A DNA stretch of 31,737 nt from Priapulus caudatus (GCF_000485595.1 NW_014577311.1:329782-361518), one strand, 5' to 3'; positions 20,902 to 29,904 are shown, numbered from the stretch's first letter. The notes: generated by a model from the letters alone, not told the origin. Translations and numbers: made by a program.

Positions 20902-22436
20902 GCGACATGTGACATCGAACAGTTCCATATAACATCGACAGCTGCCATATAAGCATCGAACAGGTCCACATACCATCGAATAGTGCCATATAACATCGAA
21001 CAGTGCCATATTACATCGACAGTGTCATATAAACATCGAACAGTGCCACTACCATCGAATAAGTGCCATATAACATCGAACAGTGCCATGTAACATCGAA
21101 CAGTGCCATATAACATCGAACAGTGCCATATAACATCGAAAGCAGTGCCATATAGCATCGAACAGTGCCAATAAATCGAACAGTGCCACGATAACATCGA
21201 ACAGTGCCATATAGCGCATATACATCGAACAGTCCATATAACATCGAACAGTGCATAAACATCGAACAGCTGTCAGTATAACATCGAACAGGCCACATGA
21301 ACATGGACAGTGCCACTGGACATGAACAGGCCACTAAACATCAACAGTGCCAGCTGACATGAACAGTGTCATATAACATCTGAACAGTGCCACATACCAT
21401 CGAATAGTGCGCTATAACATCGAACAGTGCATATAACATCGAACAGTGCATATAACATGGAAACAGTGCGCCATATAACATGGACAGTGCCAGTGAACAT
21501 GGAACAGTGCCACACATAAATCAAACAGTGCCACGTGACATGGAACAGTGTCATATAACATCGAACAGTGCACATACCATCGAATAGTGGCCACATACCA
21601 TCGAATAGTGCCATATAACATCGAACAGTACCACATACCATCGAATAGTGCCATATAACATCGAACAGTGCCATATAACATCGAACAGTACCATATAACA
21701 TCGAACATTGCCACATAACATCGAACAGCCTGCCACATGACATGGACAGTGCCAACGTGACATGGAACAGTGCCACGTGACATGGAACAGTGCCAATAAC
21801 ATGAACAGCTCATTGATCTGACAGTGCCATATATACATGGAACAGTGTCACGTGACATGGAACAGTGCCACGCGACATGAAACAGTGCCATATAACATCG
21901 AACAGTGTAACATAACATCAAACAGTGGCATTAGTAACATCGAACAGTGCCATAACAATGGAAACAGTGCATTATAACATCGAACATTGTAACATAACAT
22001 CGAACAGTGCCATGTAACATCGAACAGTGCCACATAAACATGGAACAGTGCCACGTGCATCGAACAGTGTCATATAAGCATCGAACAGTGTCATATAGCA
22101 TCGAACAGTGCCATATAGCATCGAACGCTGCCATATAGCATCGAACAGTGTCATATAACATCGACAGTGTCATATAACATCGACAGTGTCATATAGCATC
22201 GAACAATGTCATATAACATCGAACAGTGTCACTATAGCATCGAACAGTGGCACGTGACATGGAACAGCACCATATTACATCGAACAGTGCCACATAGCAT
22301 CGAAGCAGTGTCATATAACATCGAACAGTGGCACGTGACATGGAACAGCACCATATTACATCGAACAGTGCCACATAACATCGAACAGTGCGCATATAAC
22401 ATCGAACAGTGGCACGTGACATGGAACAGCGCCATG
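20902..22436. repeat. 20-bp satellite array (copy B)
   Basis: Same satellite as 8588-10142, with units in the same order. The stretches 20900-21560 and 21780-21970 contain many single-base losses or gains, for example aacatcgacagctgcc. The minus-strand frames open in copy A are broken into shorter pieces here. The last ~350 bp are nearly identical to A. Confidence 0.94.
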
Positions 22437-22970
22437 GTGAAAAATACATTTCGAATGAGAGGGGCCGTTGAAATGTGAGCATTACAGATTCGGTCCCCAC
22501 GTCGTGCCCTCTCTCACACCTGCGTTGCGGCACGGTGGTGGTTCACTGTATGACGCATTATACTCTTACACCACTACAACATCCGCAACCAAAACGCGAC
22601 ATCGTCGCCTGAGCCACGCACGAGCGGATCATAAACCACAAACGATAGTTCCTAAAAGTGGCACCGGAAAACAGCGAAACACAACCAATACTATATAACC
22701 GCGCTCGCATATATACAATAGCGTCATCGTCTCATAAAACTCGATAGATCAACAACAGCGTGGTGCAATAACACAACAATAATAGTAATGTCTTTTGATT
22801 TGGTTACCGATAAAATATACGTAGAAAACTGGCCCGCCACGCGAACACTGTCTACTATACATGTATGAGTATGCTCGGCGTTCGCTGCCCGAGCACACAG
22901 GGCGTGTTCTGGAGGGATGAGACCAGCCATGCCCGACCAAAGGCAGAACATCGCGTGAACATGCCGCGGA
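22437..22970. other. Complex non-coding sequence (copy B)
   Basis: Counterpart of 10143-10671; nothing recognisable. Confidence 0.55.
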
Positions 22971-23155
22971 ACCTACCGCCATGCAATAGGCTGTATGAAC
23001 ATGCTATGCAACACCTTTTGGGCACGCCAGTAGGCTGTGTGGCCATAGCTATGCAAACGTTTAGTACACAGCAGACTATATGGCCATGCTGCACAACCTT
23101 CTAGCATGCATAGGCTGTGTGGCATGTTATGCAGTCTCGTGGCACGCCCAGTAGG
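22971..23155. repeat. 41-bp minisatellite (copy B)
   Basis: Counterpart of 10672-10855. Confidence 0.72.
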
Positions 23156-23753
23156 AGGCGTGTACGGCAGTGGGCCTACGTCCCGCTGATCCAGCAATGT
23201 CGCACCGCGCTATAGATGAGCCTTCCTTCTTCGATCGCGATGTACATGCATTTATCACACGCGGACGCCTGCCATATAATGCGGTAGCGCGCGGCCTGGT
23301 GGCTAGCGTTTGCCTGTTGGTCCATATACGCACTGCGTTTATTCAAATTTGCAAAATAGAAATACCGTCGACTACTCTGGTTATCATACAAGCACCCTTC
23401 TTTTGTAGTGGACCTGGCTACTTCACGACATTGTTATCTGGGACAGTTTCGTCTGGTCCTGTCTACAACACATTATATAATATCTATGCAAACGGCAAGT
23501 ATGAAAATCGGGGGTCAGGGCCGACGCCTCCAAATACTATCAAAACTATAGTCGGGTCAACTGTATTCAGCTATGGCCAGTGACCGTGTACATAAATTCG
23601 TTGCTGGCTTGTGAAGCTATCGTACAAAATCTACAACAGGCGATGTATCAAGAATCACAGCAACAGCGGAACAGTATCCGACTCTGTCAGATTCCATATC
23701 TTCTACTGCCGACTACTAACAACTAACTCTACGGCGAAATGCGTTTTGCTGAG

Positions 23754-23833
23754 TATATAAGGCAGTCATCACATCATAAACCGTAACGAAATATATATAA
23801 TGTGCAAACAATTTGGCTGAATATCACAATAAA
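23754..23833 (+). promoter_or_regulatory. TATA box and poly(A) signal (copy B)
   Basis: TATATAAG at 23754-23761 and AATAAA at 23828-23833, as in copy A. Function is unproven. Confidence 0.28.
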
Positions 23834-23939
23834 GAATACAAAATATAATAATAATTTAGCTGTGTGGGCAGTTGGGCGGTTTCCAATGTACCGCGCATGC
23901 CAAACTCAAGTGGTCGTCTGGGCTGACTGACTAAGCAGT

Positions 23940-23940
<1 letters not shown>

Positions 23941-23982
<42 letters not shown>

Positions 23983-24108
23983 GCGTGTGCGTGTGCGTGT
24001 GCGCGCGTGCGTGCGGTGTGCGTGCGTGGCGTGCGCGCTGCACGTCGTGTGTGTGTGTGTGTGTGTGTGTGTGTTGTGTGTGTTGTGTGTGTGTGTGGTG
24101 TATGTGAC
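23941..24108. repeat. (GT)n microsatellite
   Basis: GT/GCGT repeats just outside copy B, between it and the 3' end of the ETS gene. Confidence 0.95.
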
Positions 24109-24293
24109 GCGGTGTCAACTGAGACCTAGGCACCTGCCTACATATACAGCCTCCGCGACATCTGCAACCGCCAATGTCCTCACTGGGTATATCTGCCACT
24201 CCGTACCCACCAGGGGTCGCCCCGCCCGCGTAGCTCCATCACTAAAACTGAAATCGGCAGCCGCACAAGTTGCCGCACACCGTCGCCGGCGGT

Positions 24294-24308
24294 GGCGCCA
24301 CCTCGCGG
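24294..24308 (-). promoter_or_regulatory. CTCF-like motif downstream of the ETS gene
   Basis: Read on the minus strand this is CCGCGAGGTGGCGCC, which fits the CTCF core well. It lies in the presumed 3' untranslated region. Confidence 0.4.
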
Positions 24309-24347
24309 CACTCAAAAACTCCTACATCCTGCGCGGCGCACAGAACT

Positions 24348-24362
24348 GGCGCCACCTCGTGG
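24348..24362 (-). promoter_or_regulatory. CTCF-like motif downstream of the ETS gene
   Basis: On the minus strand CCACGAGGTGGCGCC, close to the full CTCF consensus CCASYAGRKGGCRS, 54 bp from the previous site and in the same orientation. Confidence 0.45.
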
Positions 24363-24384
24363 TGTGCGACGTCTTCGCCGCCGA

Positions 24385-24400
24385 CAGCGCCACCTACATG
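24385..24400 (-). promoter_or_regulatory. CTCF-like core overlapping the ETS stop codon
   Basis: On the minus strand CATGTAGGTGGCGCTG. The TAG is the stop codon of the ETS reading frame. It shares TAGGTGGCGCTG with 26921-26937 and 26951-26967. Confidence 0.3.
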
Positions 24401-24546
24401 CTATAGGGCACGCAGAACTGGTATACGAGACGCTGAGAGCGCTCGGTCTTCTTCATGATGCCCTTCTTGTAGTACTGGCGCAGAGAGCGGCTCAACTTGT
24501 CGTAGTTCATAGCCGGCCGGTTCTTCCGCTTGCCCCACAGCTTAGC
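24394..24546 (-). CDS. SPDEF: SPDEF/Ets98B-like ETS factor, last exon (5' part missing)
   Basis: This encodes the C-terminal half of an ETS DNA-binding domain, 50 residues and a TAG stop. It opens [20 protein letters not shown], runs through the recognition helix and ends in [13 protein letters not shown]. The recognition helix carries the two conserved arginines (LSRSLRQYY), which contact GGA-core DNA in the family. RQYY with Gln, rather than the RYYY or RHYY of other subfamilies, favours SPDEF/Ets98B. The exon should begin right after the KG of the preceding exon, but about ten residues (the FKI..S..VA part) are absent. Upstream of codon GCT at 24546 the sequence switches to a dispersed repeat with a stop in frame. 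The nearest AG (CTAAG at 24541) would be phase 0 and would not match the phase-1 donor. Either the exon is truncated or the join is misassembled. Confidence 0.85.
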   Translation of the reverse strand, partial: AKLWGKRKNRPAMNYDKLSRSLRQYYKKGIMKKTERSQRLVYQFCVPYSM

Positions 24547-24606
24547 GCGTGGTACCGTTCACACACGCGACGACGACGCCTCCACGCTTGTCCTTCCCCG
24601 CATAGG
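24546..24606 (-). repeat. Short dispersed repeat R4 abutting the ETS exon
   Basis: The reverse complement (ctatgcgg..gaaggacaagcgtgg... to ggtaccacgcg) matches about 60 bp at 7331-7395 in copy A and 19631-19690 in copy B with few differences. Similarity stops at accacgcg, next to the ETS coding sequence. On the other side it fades near 24606. Confidence 0.75.
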
Positions 24607-24980
24607 GCGGACAGGACAGACGAGGGATGCTGCCTTGGGAGGCACAGGAAGAACTGGCCGCGAAGAGCAGAAACGTACTCGCTACCGTTAGCAGACCGAG
24701 AGATGTCTGGCCGTCGGGTGCATTAGCGGCCCACATTTGCCCCGTGAAGTCGGACCATTATCACCGTCAGCCCCGATGCGGGCCTCCTATCACAGCCAGC
24801 CGACAGCCGTGTCAGCTTTACCTACCATTATCTTCTTACTCTCGCCTTAATTGCGTTTTATTGTCGCTAATCGGCCGTCAAATGGACGCGCCCGCATGGA
24901 GAAGGCAGAGAAAGATGAGGAAGATCGCGACCCTCTCCCTCCTCCCTCCCTCCCCACGCGCGCAGTTGTACGCGGCATTT
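24607..24980. other. Intronic unique sequence of the ETS gene
   Basis: Complex sequence between repeat R4 and the CTG array. A 64-codon minus frame (24736 to 24542) has a hydrophobic N-terminal stretch; see findings. No ETS-like residues were found here, so the missing piece of the domain is not simply displaced into this stretch. Confidence 0.5.
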
Positions 24981-25267
24981 TCGCACCACCACCACCACCA
25001 CCAGCAGCAGCAGCAGCAGCAGTAGCAGCGCCCCAGCAGCAGCAGCAGCAGCCGTAGCAGCATCCTCGCACCAGCGCCCCAGCAGCAGCACCACCAGCAG
25101 CAGCAACAGCAGCAGCATCCTCGCACCAGCGCCCCAGCAGCAGCAGCAGCAGCATCCTCAAACCAGCGCCCCAACAGCAGCAACATCCTCGCACTAGAGC
25201 CCCAGCAGCAACAGCAGCAGAAGCAGCAACAGCAGCAGCAGCAGCATCCTCGCACTAGCGCCCCAGC

Positions 25268-25299
<32 letters not shown>

Positions 25300-25518
25300 C
25301 CTCGCACCAGCCCCCCAGCAGCAGCAGCAGCAGCAGCATCCTCGCACGAGCACCCCAGCCGCAGCAGCAGCATCAGCAGCAGTAGCAGCATCTTCGCACC
25401 AGCGCCCCAGCAGCAGCAGCAGCAGCATCCTCGCACTAGCAGCAGCAGCAGCAGCATCCTCACACCAGCGCCCCAGCAGCAGTAGTAGCAACAGCAGCAA
25501 CATCCTCGCACTAGAGCC

Positions 25519-25552
<34 letters not shown>

Positions 25553-25857
25553 CTTCGCACCAGCGCCCCAGCAACAGCAGCAGCATCTTCGCACCAGCGC
25601 CCCAGCAGCAGCAGCAGCAGCATCCTCGCACTAGCAGCAGCAGCAGCAGCATCCTCACATCAGCGCCCCAGCAGCAGTAGTAGCAACAGCAGCAGCATCC
25701 TCACATCAGCGCCCCAGCAGCAGTAGTAGCAACAGCAGCAACATCCTCGAACTAGAGCCCCAGCAGCAGCAGCAGCAGCAGTAGTAGCAGCAGCAGCAGC
25801 ATCCTCGCACCAGCACCCCAGCAGCAGCAGCAGCAGCAGCATCCTCGCACCAGCACC

Positions 25858-25894
<37 letters not shown>

Positions 25895-25927
25895 CCTCGC
25901 ACTAGCAGCAGCAGCATCCTCACACCA
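24981..25927 (-). repeat. CAG/CTG compound minisatellite in the ETS intron
   Basis: About twenty units are each a CAG run of 3-10 triplets plus a spacer of the type catcctcgcaccagcgcccc or a variant (catcttcg, cactagagcccc, tagtagcaac). The first ~20 bp are CCA repeats. In the sense of the ETS gene (minus strand) this is CTG, so the pre-mRNA would carry interrupted CUG repeats. Minus-strand frames spelling Leu/Ala/Cys runs with GRWCEDAAA are repeat translations, not proteins. Confidence 0.92.
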
Positions 25928-26179
25928 ACAGAGATCGAATGATAAATAGAAAGAACGATGGGATAGAGAGAAGTAGTATGCATGGGCATCGGAAATAAAG
26001 CCAAACGGGCGGTGTTTACCCATGTACACAACGGCGACGATACACTATCATCGTGTCTGATAAGCTAGTCGCTACTGTGCCGTACTGCTGAACAAACATA
26101 GAGGGCGGTATACGCGAGCGAGAGGTCGAGTTAATCTCATGAGTTAACGCGTAAACGCCCATGATCTGCTAAATGGCTG

Positions 26180-26240
26180 GCACTCTGATCCTTTTAGACT
26201 GCTACCCTGTCTCTTCACTTCGCTTTTAGACTAGTCGTTA
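26180..26240. repeat. Dispersed repeat R5, copy 1
   Basis: The block ctgatcc.tttagactgctaccctgtctcttcacttcg resembles the reverse complement of 29905-29970. A further 'ctcttcacttcg' occurs at 26342. Low-copy, diverged and unidentified. Confidence 0.4.
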
Positions 26241-26431
26241 GTCGAAGACTAGACGAAGTAAAAGCGACGTAACGCCAGTCTATAACCCAACCGCGTCCCC
26301 GGAATCGAATGTTCGAAACCCGCCCACCTTTCTGCACGCTCTCTCTTCACTTCGTGCATACGCTAATCTAGTGTTTAAAGACACCGGGAAGCAAGGATGC
26401 AGCCGCGCGGCTTCCGCCAATGCCCTCTCAC

Positions 26432-26989
26432 CTTTGGGTCTGTCCAGCCACCGGATGGCAGCACCGTACATGAGCGGGTTGCTAAGCAACTCCTTGAGGA
26501 ACTGCCACAAGTGTATGCTGGTCGTCGACCGCTGCGGCTTCATCGCGCGCTCGTGCAGCACGTCATCGCCGTCGCTAGGCAACGACACGTCACTGCCCTG
26601 ACTCGGCGACGGCGTCGACCGCCATTGGCTTAGCAGACGCGACATGTCGACGTAACTGCAATCGGAGGCCACGTGACTCGGTCCCTGCGCCAGAGGTGAG
26701 GTGGCCCCCTGCGTCTGGGGTGACACAATTTGCCCCGTGGGTGACAAACCTTGCCCCGTGGTTGACACACCCTGCCCCGCGGGTGACACACCCTGGCCCG
26801 GTGGTGACTGGCGCTGCCCCGCGGGTGACTGGCGCTGACCGGGAGAAGGGAGTGCTAGCATGGGGTCATGCGCGTGCTGCAACGCCTGGCGGCCAGAGTC
26901 ACCCGAACAGTGTGGCTGTTGTAGGTGGCGCTGCTGATGCTGATTATGCTGTAGGTGGCGCTGCTGACGGGATGCGTGCGACCGGCAGA
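26432..26989 (-). CDS. SPDEF: SPDEF/Ets98B-like ETS factor, linker and ETS N-half exon
   Basis: A 558-bp internal exon. The acceptor is ...ctgccttacag|TC (first exon base 26989) and the donor AAAG|GTGAGA (last base 26432); both are phase 1. It joins the PNT exon in frame and stays open for 185 codons. The order is a Gln/His-rich stretch with QQRHLQ twice, a Ser-Pro-Gly-Gln heptad repeat, a Ser/Asp-rich acidic linker, then STTSIHLWQFLKELLSNPLM and YGAAIRWLDRPKG, the first helix and conserved Trp of the ETS domain. IHLWQFLKELL is the SPDEF-type start of the domain. Family knowledge: ETS factors bind GGA(A/T) and act in the nucleus; SPDEF/Ets98B prefers GGAT-containing sites. The RWLD aspartate replaces the more usual asparagine. 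Confidence 0.88.
26700..26846 (-). repeat. Coding 21-bp minisatellite (SPxGQxx heptads)
   Basis: Within the ETS exon about seven 21-bp units encode heptads such as SPAGQRQ, SPPGQGV, SPAGQGV, STTGQGL and SPTGQIV. The DNA repeat (gggtgacacaccctgccccgc type on the plus strand) is clear. It lies in the disordered linker between the PNT and ETS domains, where length change should be tolerated. Confidence 0.85.
26921..26967 (-). repeat. 30-bp coding tandem repeat carrying a CTCF-like core
   Basis: gtaggtggcgctgctga occurs at 26921 and again at 26951. On the sense strand it codes QQRHLQ twice. Each copy contains TAGGTGGCGCTG on the plus strand, a CTCF-like core that also occurs over the stop codon. 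Confidence 0.6.
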
Positions 26990-27039
26990 CTGTAAGGCAG
27001 ACGAGACGGTATTATTACACAAGACCTCCGGATGAACAC

Positions 27040-27054
27040 GGGGGGGGGGGGGGG
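27040..27054. repeat. Poly(G) run of 15
   Basis: Fifteen consecutive G in the intron between the PNT and ETS exons (C on the sense strand), about 50 bp upstream of the acceptor. The exact length is unreliable in any assembly. Confidence 0.9.
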
Positions 27055-27372
27055 AAGCAAGAGTTGTTACGGCCTTTCGTAGATAATCTAAACGGTCCAA
27101 TAAAATAGTTCTACTCTAAAAATAGTTCACGTAAAATTGAAATGATTGAGTAATCTACCTCTTTGAATTCGTTCGAATTCGACAGGGGGAAGAAATTCAA
27201 GTAGAAATAATATAATAACATGGAAGAAATAGAATTGGATTGGCAATTAGTAGCGGCACTGGATTCGCGATCCTTTGAGTAACATTCCAACATGGAGTTA
27301 TAACTAAAACGCAATGCCTGCTGCAATCCGTAACTAGTTAACTATGGTGGTGTTAAAAGAACTCGCGATTAC

Positions 27373-27579
27373 CGTCCTTCCAGATGTCGAGTTCAGCGTG
27401 CAGCGTGACTGCATAGCTCTCCTCCCCAGTATACCGCTTGAACTGCTCCTCGGATAGTTGCGCTAGAGTGGCACCGTTCATGTAGCACAGAGACTGGAAC
27501 TCGTGATTTGGTATCTGGTAGTGCTGCAGGCTCCAGTCTAACCATTTGCTCACGTCATCCGATGACCACTGCCATGGAT
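27373..27579 (-). CDS. SPDEF: SPDEF/Ets98B-like ETS factor, PNT (pointed/SAM) exon
   Basis: A 207-bp exon with acceptor tttatcccgtcaccctag|AT (first base 27579) and donor GACG|GTAATC (last base 27373), both phase 1. It encodes a nearly complete pointed domain: DPWQWSSDDVSKWLDWSLQH, then the core ...NGATLAQLSEEQFKRYTGEE, ending TLHAELDIWKD. The ending LHAxLDIWK and the opening DPxxWS..V.KWL match the SPDEF pointed domain as I know it. The domain mediates protein interaction. It lies 383 bp upstream of the next exon; phases agree. An upstream exon with a phase-1 donor and the start codon must exist but was not found within 27580-31737. Confidence 0.88.
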
Positions 27580-27694
27580 CTAGGGTGACGGGATAAACGA
27601 ATGATGAATAAATCATTGCAGCGACGGTAATTGAGGAGAGGGCAGGTTTACCCCTATCCATTACCCGCACAGTCTTATTTATTGCATCCGATAG

Positions 27695-27708
27695 CTGCCA
27701 TCTGCTGG
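27695..27708 (-). promoter_or_regulatory. CTCF consensus match upstream of the PNT exon
   Basis: On the minus strand CCAGCAGATGGCAG fits CCASYAGRKGGCRS at all 14 positions. It lies about 115 bp upstream of the PNT exon, probably in an intron. Confidence 0.45.
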
Positions 27709-27883
27709 CTTTTACATGAAGATTCTCTCTTCTTTTTCCTCTCCATCGTCTTTAACACTGCCGCGTCCTCTCTCACCCTTCCTCGCCCAACACCATTTCT
27801 GCTCGAGCCACCTCTCCCGCTCGATCCCCTTCTTCTTGTCTCGATTCTCGCTCGATTCCCTGTCTTCTTCTCTCTCTCTCTCT

Positions 27884-27932
<49 letters not shown>

Positions 27933-28920
27933 CACTCTTTCTTTCACGAGCGCGTTTTCTCCATGCATTGCTCTCAAAACAATATAAAAAGACGAACATA
28001 GAAGCGGTACAAGAACGCATTAATTATTTTGCAAATGGCATAAAGTTTTGATGTCGACATAAATAGCAAGTACCCGGTCTGCATAACAATGAGAATTCGG
28101 GCCATTAATAAAATCTGGAATATACGATTGCGCGAGGCGGTGCTTTACCCAGTAGCATGTACGAGGGCAAAGGGGAGGACGCGAGAGGTCTCGGTAGCTT
28201 CGGGTTTATTTGAAAAGCCCTTTGAATGCCCTTTGAAGGTCGCCTAATGCATGCAAATAGGCATACGACTAGCCGGTTGTGGTCCGGTCTGTATCGTCAT
28301 GCGAGACTTCTCTCTCGCTCTCTAGCTGAGCCAATTTCTCTCCCCCTCCTCCTCTCCCGCACTCCCAGACCTCTCTTCCGCTATATCCTCATATTTCTTT
28401 CCCTCTATTTTGCTCCATTCTCAAGCTCGTTTTTTTATCAGATAAGGGGAAGTTTAGCTCTAGTAACACTGTTGCAACTATGTCACGATGCAACGATGCA
28501 ACTGCACTGTGAAGCAACACGAGAGCCCGCCCCGTCAGCGGCTGGGCCGATGTGCCCAGTCATGCTTCAGTCATGCGAGTCAAGTCGTCCGTCCTACCAC
28601 CCGCTCCGCCTCTCCGCCCCCCCCCCTCCCCCGCTACCTGGCATTTGTACCCAAGTTGGTACACTCATCAATATCGTCGGCGTTGCCGAGCCTAATCAAC
28701 AATGGCTGCGACCGAATGCATGCGATGATCAAACACTACAGGTGCACGAGAGAACGTGCGCGAATTCCACCGCACGTAAATGATAGAGTTTGCCTAGTAG
28801 CGCAACAGACAGCAGACACCATATATATCAAGAGTACATAATAGAGACTCTATATCTTACATATATTACCAAGAGGTAATAAGACCTTATCTTGTATTAT
28901 ATATGTATTATTAGCTTTTG
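27709..28920. other. Right-flank sequence, probable ETS gene intron or 5' region
   Basis: It contains a (CT)n array at 27868-27930 and GC-rich patches at 28500-28680 including a C10 run. No frame here shows ETS-gene features. Arg/Glu and Ser/Leu frames over the CT array are artefacts. Confidence 0.5.
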
Positions 28921-28924
28921 ATAT

Positions 28925-28928
<4 letters not shown>

Positions 28929-28958
<30 letters not shown>
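28929..28958. repeat. (TA)n microsatellite
   Basis: About 15 TA dinucleotides. Confidence 0.95.
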
Positions 28959-28959
<1 letters not shown>

Positions 28960-29084
28960 AGGATGCTTGCAGGAATTACATGCAGGCTGCGAGTATGACC
29001 ATCGGATTATCCGTTGATCTAGGCCCCGTTGTCAGAAACAAAACTAGTATTAAAATTATAGTTCCAACATGAACTTTTTTTCGC

Positions 29085-29255
29085 TTAGACCGCTTACAGA
29101 AACATCGTAAAGTTACGAGAATGGGGGAAAAATCCCACCAAAAAATTTCCCCCCAACATAAATTTACGAAGCAAGATTCACCGCCGACGGTCTACACGAG
29201 AAAAAAGTCAACGCTAAGACTAATGTTAACATTAATTTTGTTTCCGACAGCGGAG
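29085..29255. repeat. Dispersed repeat family R2, right copy
   Basis: Shares acagaaacatcg, gagaatgg, cgccgacggtc.acacgagaaaa and the following gtcaacg...actaatgttaac...attttgtttcc block with 330-490, where the last block is inverted. Unidentified element. Confidence 0.5.
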
Positions 29256-29316
29256 GTACCTCCACGCCGCGGCACGCCGCGCACTGCCTGGCACGCCATT
29301 GATTGTTCGACTACAT

Positions 29317-29324
29317 TATATAAG
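29317..29324 (+). promoter_or_regulatory. TATA-box-like TATATAAG
   Basis: A TATATAAG in a GC-rich setting just after the R2 repeat. No transcript or gene is evident downstream; low confidence. Confidence 0.2.
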
Positions 29325-29457
29325 GTCGCCGCAGTGTTAGCTTAGGCAAGGCAAATAGTATCACCACACCGCGAGAGCGCCCATAGTCAACTGGAAGAAC
29401 AATAGCAGCCGCTCCTCGAGTATCGTAAACAAACTAGACGCTCTTTGCGGAGAGCCG

Positions 29458-29788
29458 ACGGAGAGAGACGGAGAGAGAGGGGGAGGGGGAGCGGGGGGAG
29501 TAGGGCGGAGGGGAGGAGGGGGGGGAAGATTTGGCGCAGTCGTCTGAGAAAAGCTGGGTGCGCCGATACTGCTTGAACCTTGAGACGACGCGCGTCCGAC
29601 GAGCAAAATTCGCAACGGCGACAACACGCACTGCACTGCACGCACGCAGCACGCTACGGCAATGGCACGCACGGCAAGCGCGCGTACAAGCACACACACC
29701 ACGAACGGCAGAGCGCGTACACACACACACGCACGCACGCACCGCACGCGAACTGCACCACGCACACACGCGCGTGTAGAGAGGAGAC

Positions 29789-29820
<32 letters not shown>

Positions 29821-29822
29821 TA
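29458..29822. repeat. GA-, G- and AC-rich low-complexity DNA
   Basis: Gagaga/ggggag-rich DNA (29458-29525), a complex joiner, then CA/CACG repeats (29690-29775) and GA repeats (29785-29820). Cys/Arg-rich minus frames are artefacts. Confidence 0.85.
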
Positions 29823-29904
29823 AAGCAGCCCACGCACGCACGCCCGCACATAGACGCCAACACGCGAACAGCTGACACTTAGACTGGTCCTGTCTTTTCA
29901 TTTA

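Larger units (their letters stand above)
11626..23921 (+). repeat. Large segmental duplication, copy B (~12.3 kb with insertion)
   Basis: Copy B abuts copy A directly: ...gtcgtctgg of A is followed within a few bases by aattaaatcgcaattccaac of B. It ends with the same gtcgtctgg at 23913-23921. It differs from A by a 2.8-kb insertion with an N gap (15787-18583), by loss of about 13 bp near 23196, by a CT/AC array change at 15650, and by many one-base indels. Copy B's satellite section is visibly more degraded than A's. A true tandem duplication and an unpurged haplotype or misassembly are both possible. Confidence 0.92.

Noticed and set aside
24541-24546. CTAAG as the splice acceptor of the last ETS exon
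   Set aside because: It would be phase 0 against a phase-1 donor and would delete conserved ETS residues. It also has a poor pyrimidine tract.
24292-24726. 144-codon plus frame over the last ETS exon
   Set aside because: It is the antisense shadow of a clear ETS coding sequence on the minus strand.
24627-25025. Plus frame ending in poly-His/poly-Gln
   Set aside because: The His/Gln tail is the start of the CAG minisatellite, and the frame lies antisense in the ETS intron with no homology recognised.
26280-26350. tRNA-like T-loop word (ttcgaaac / attcgattcc)
   Set aside because: No matching A box, acceptor stem or cloverleaf could be drawn around it.
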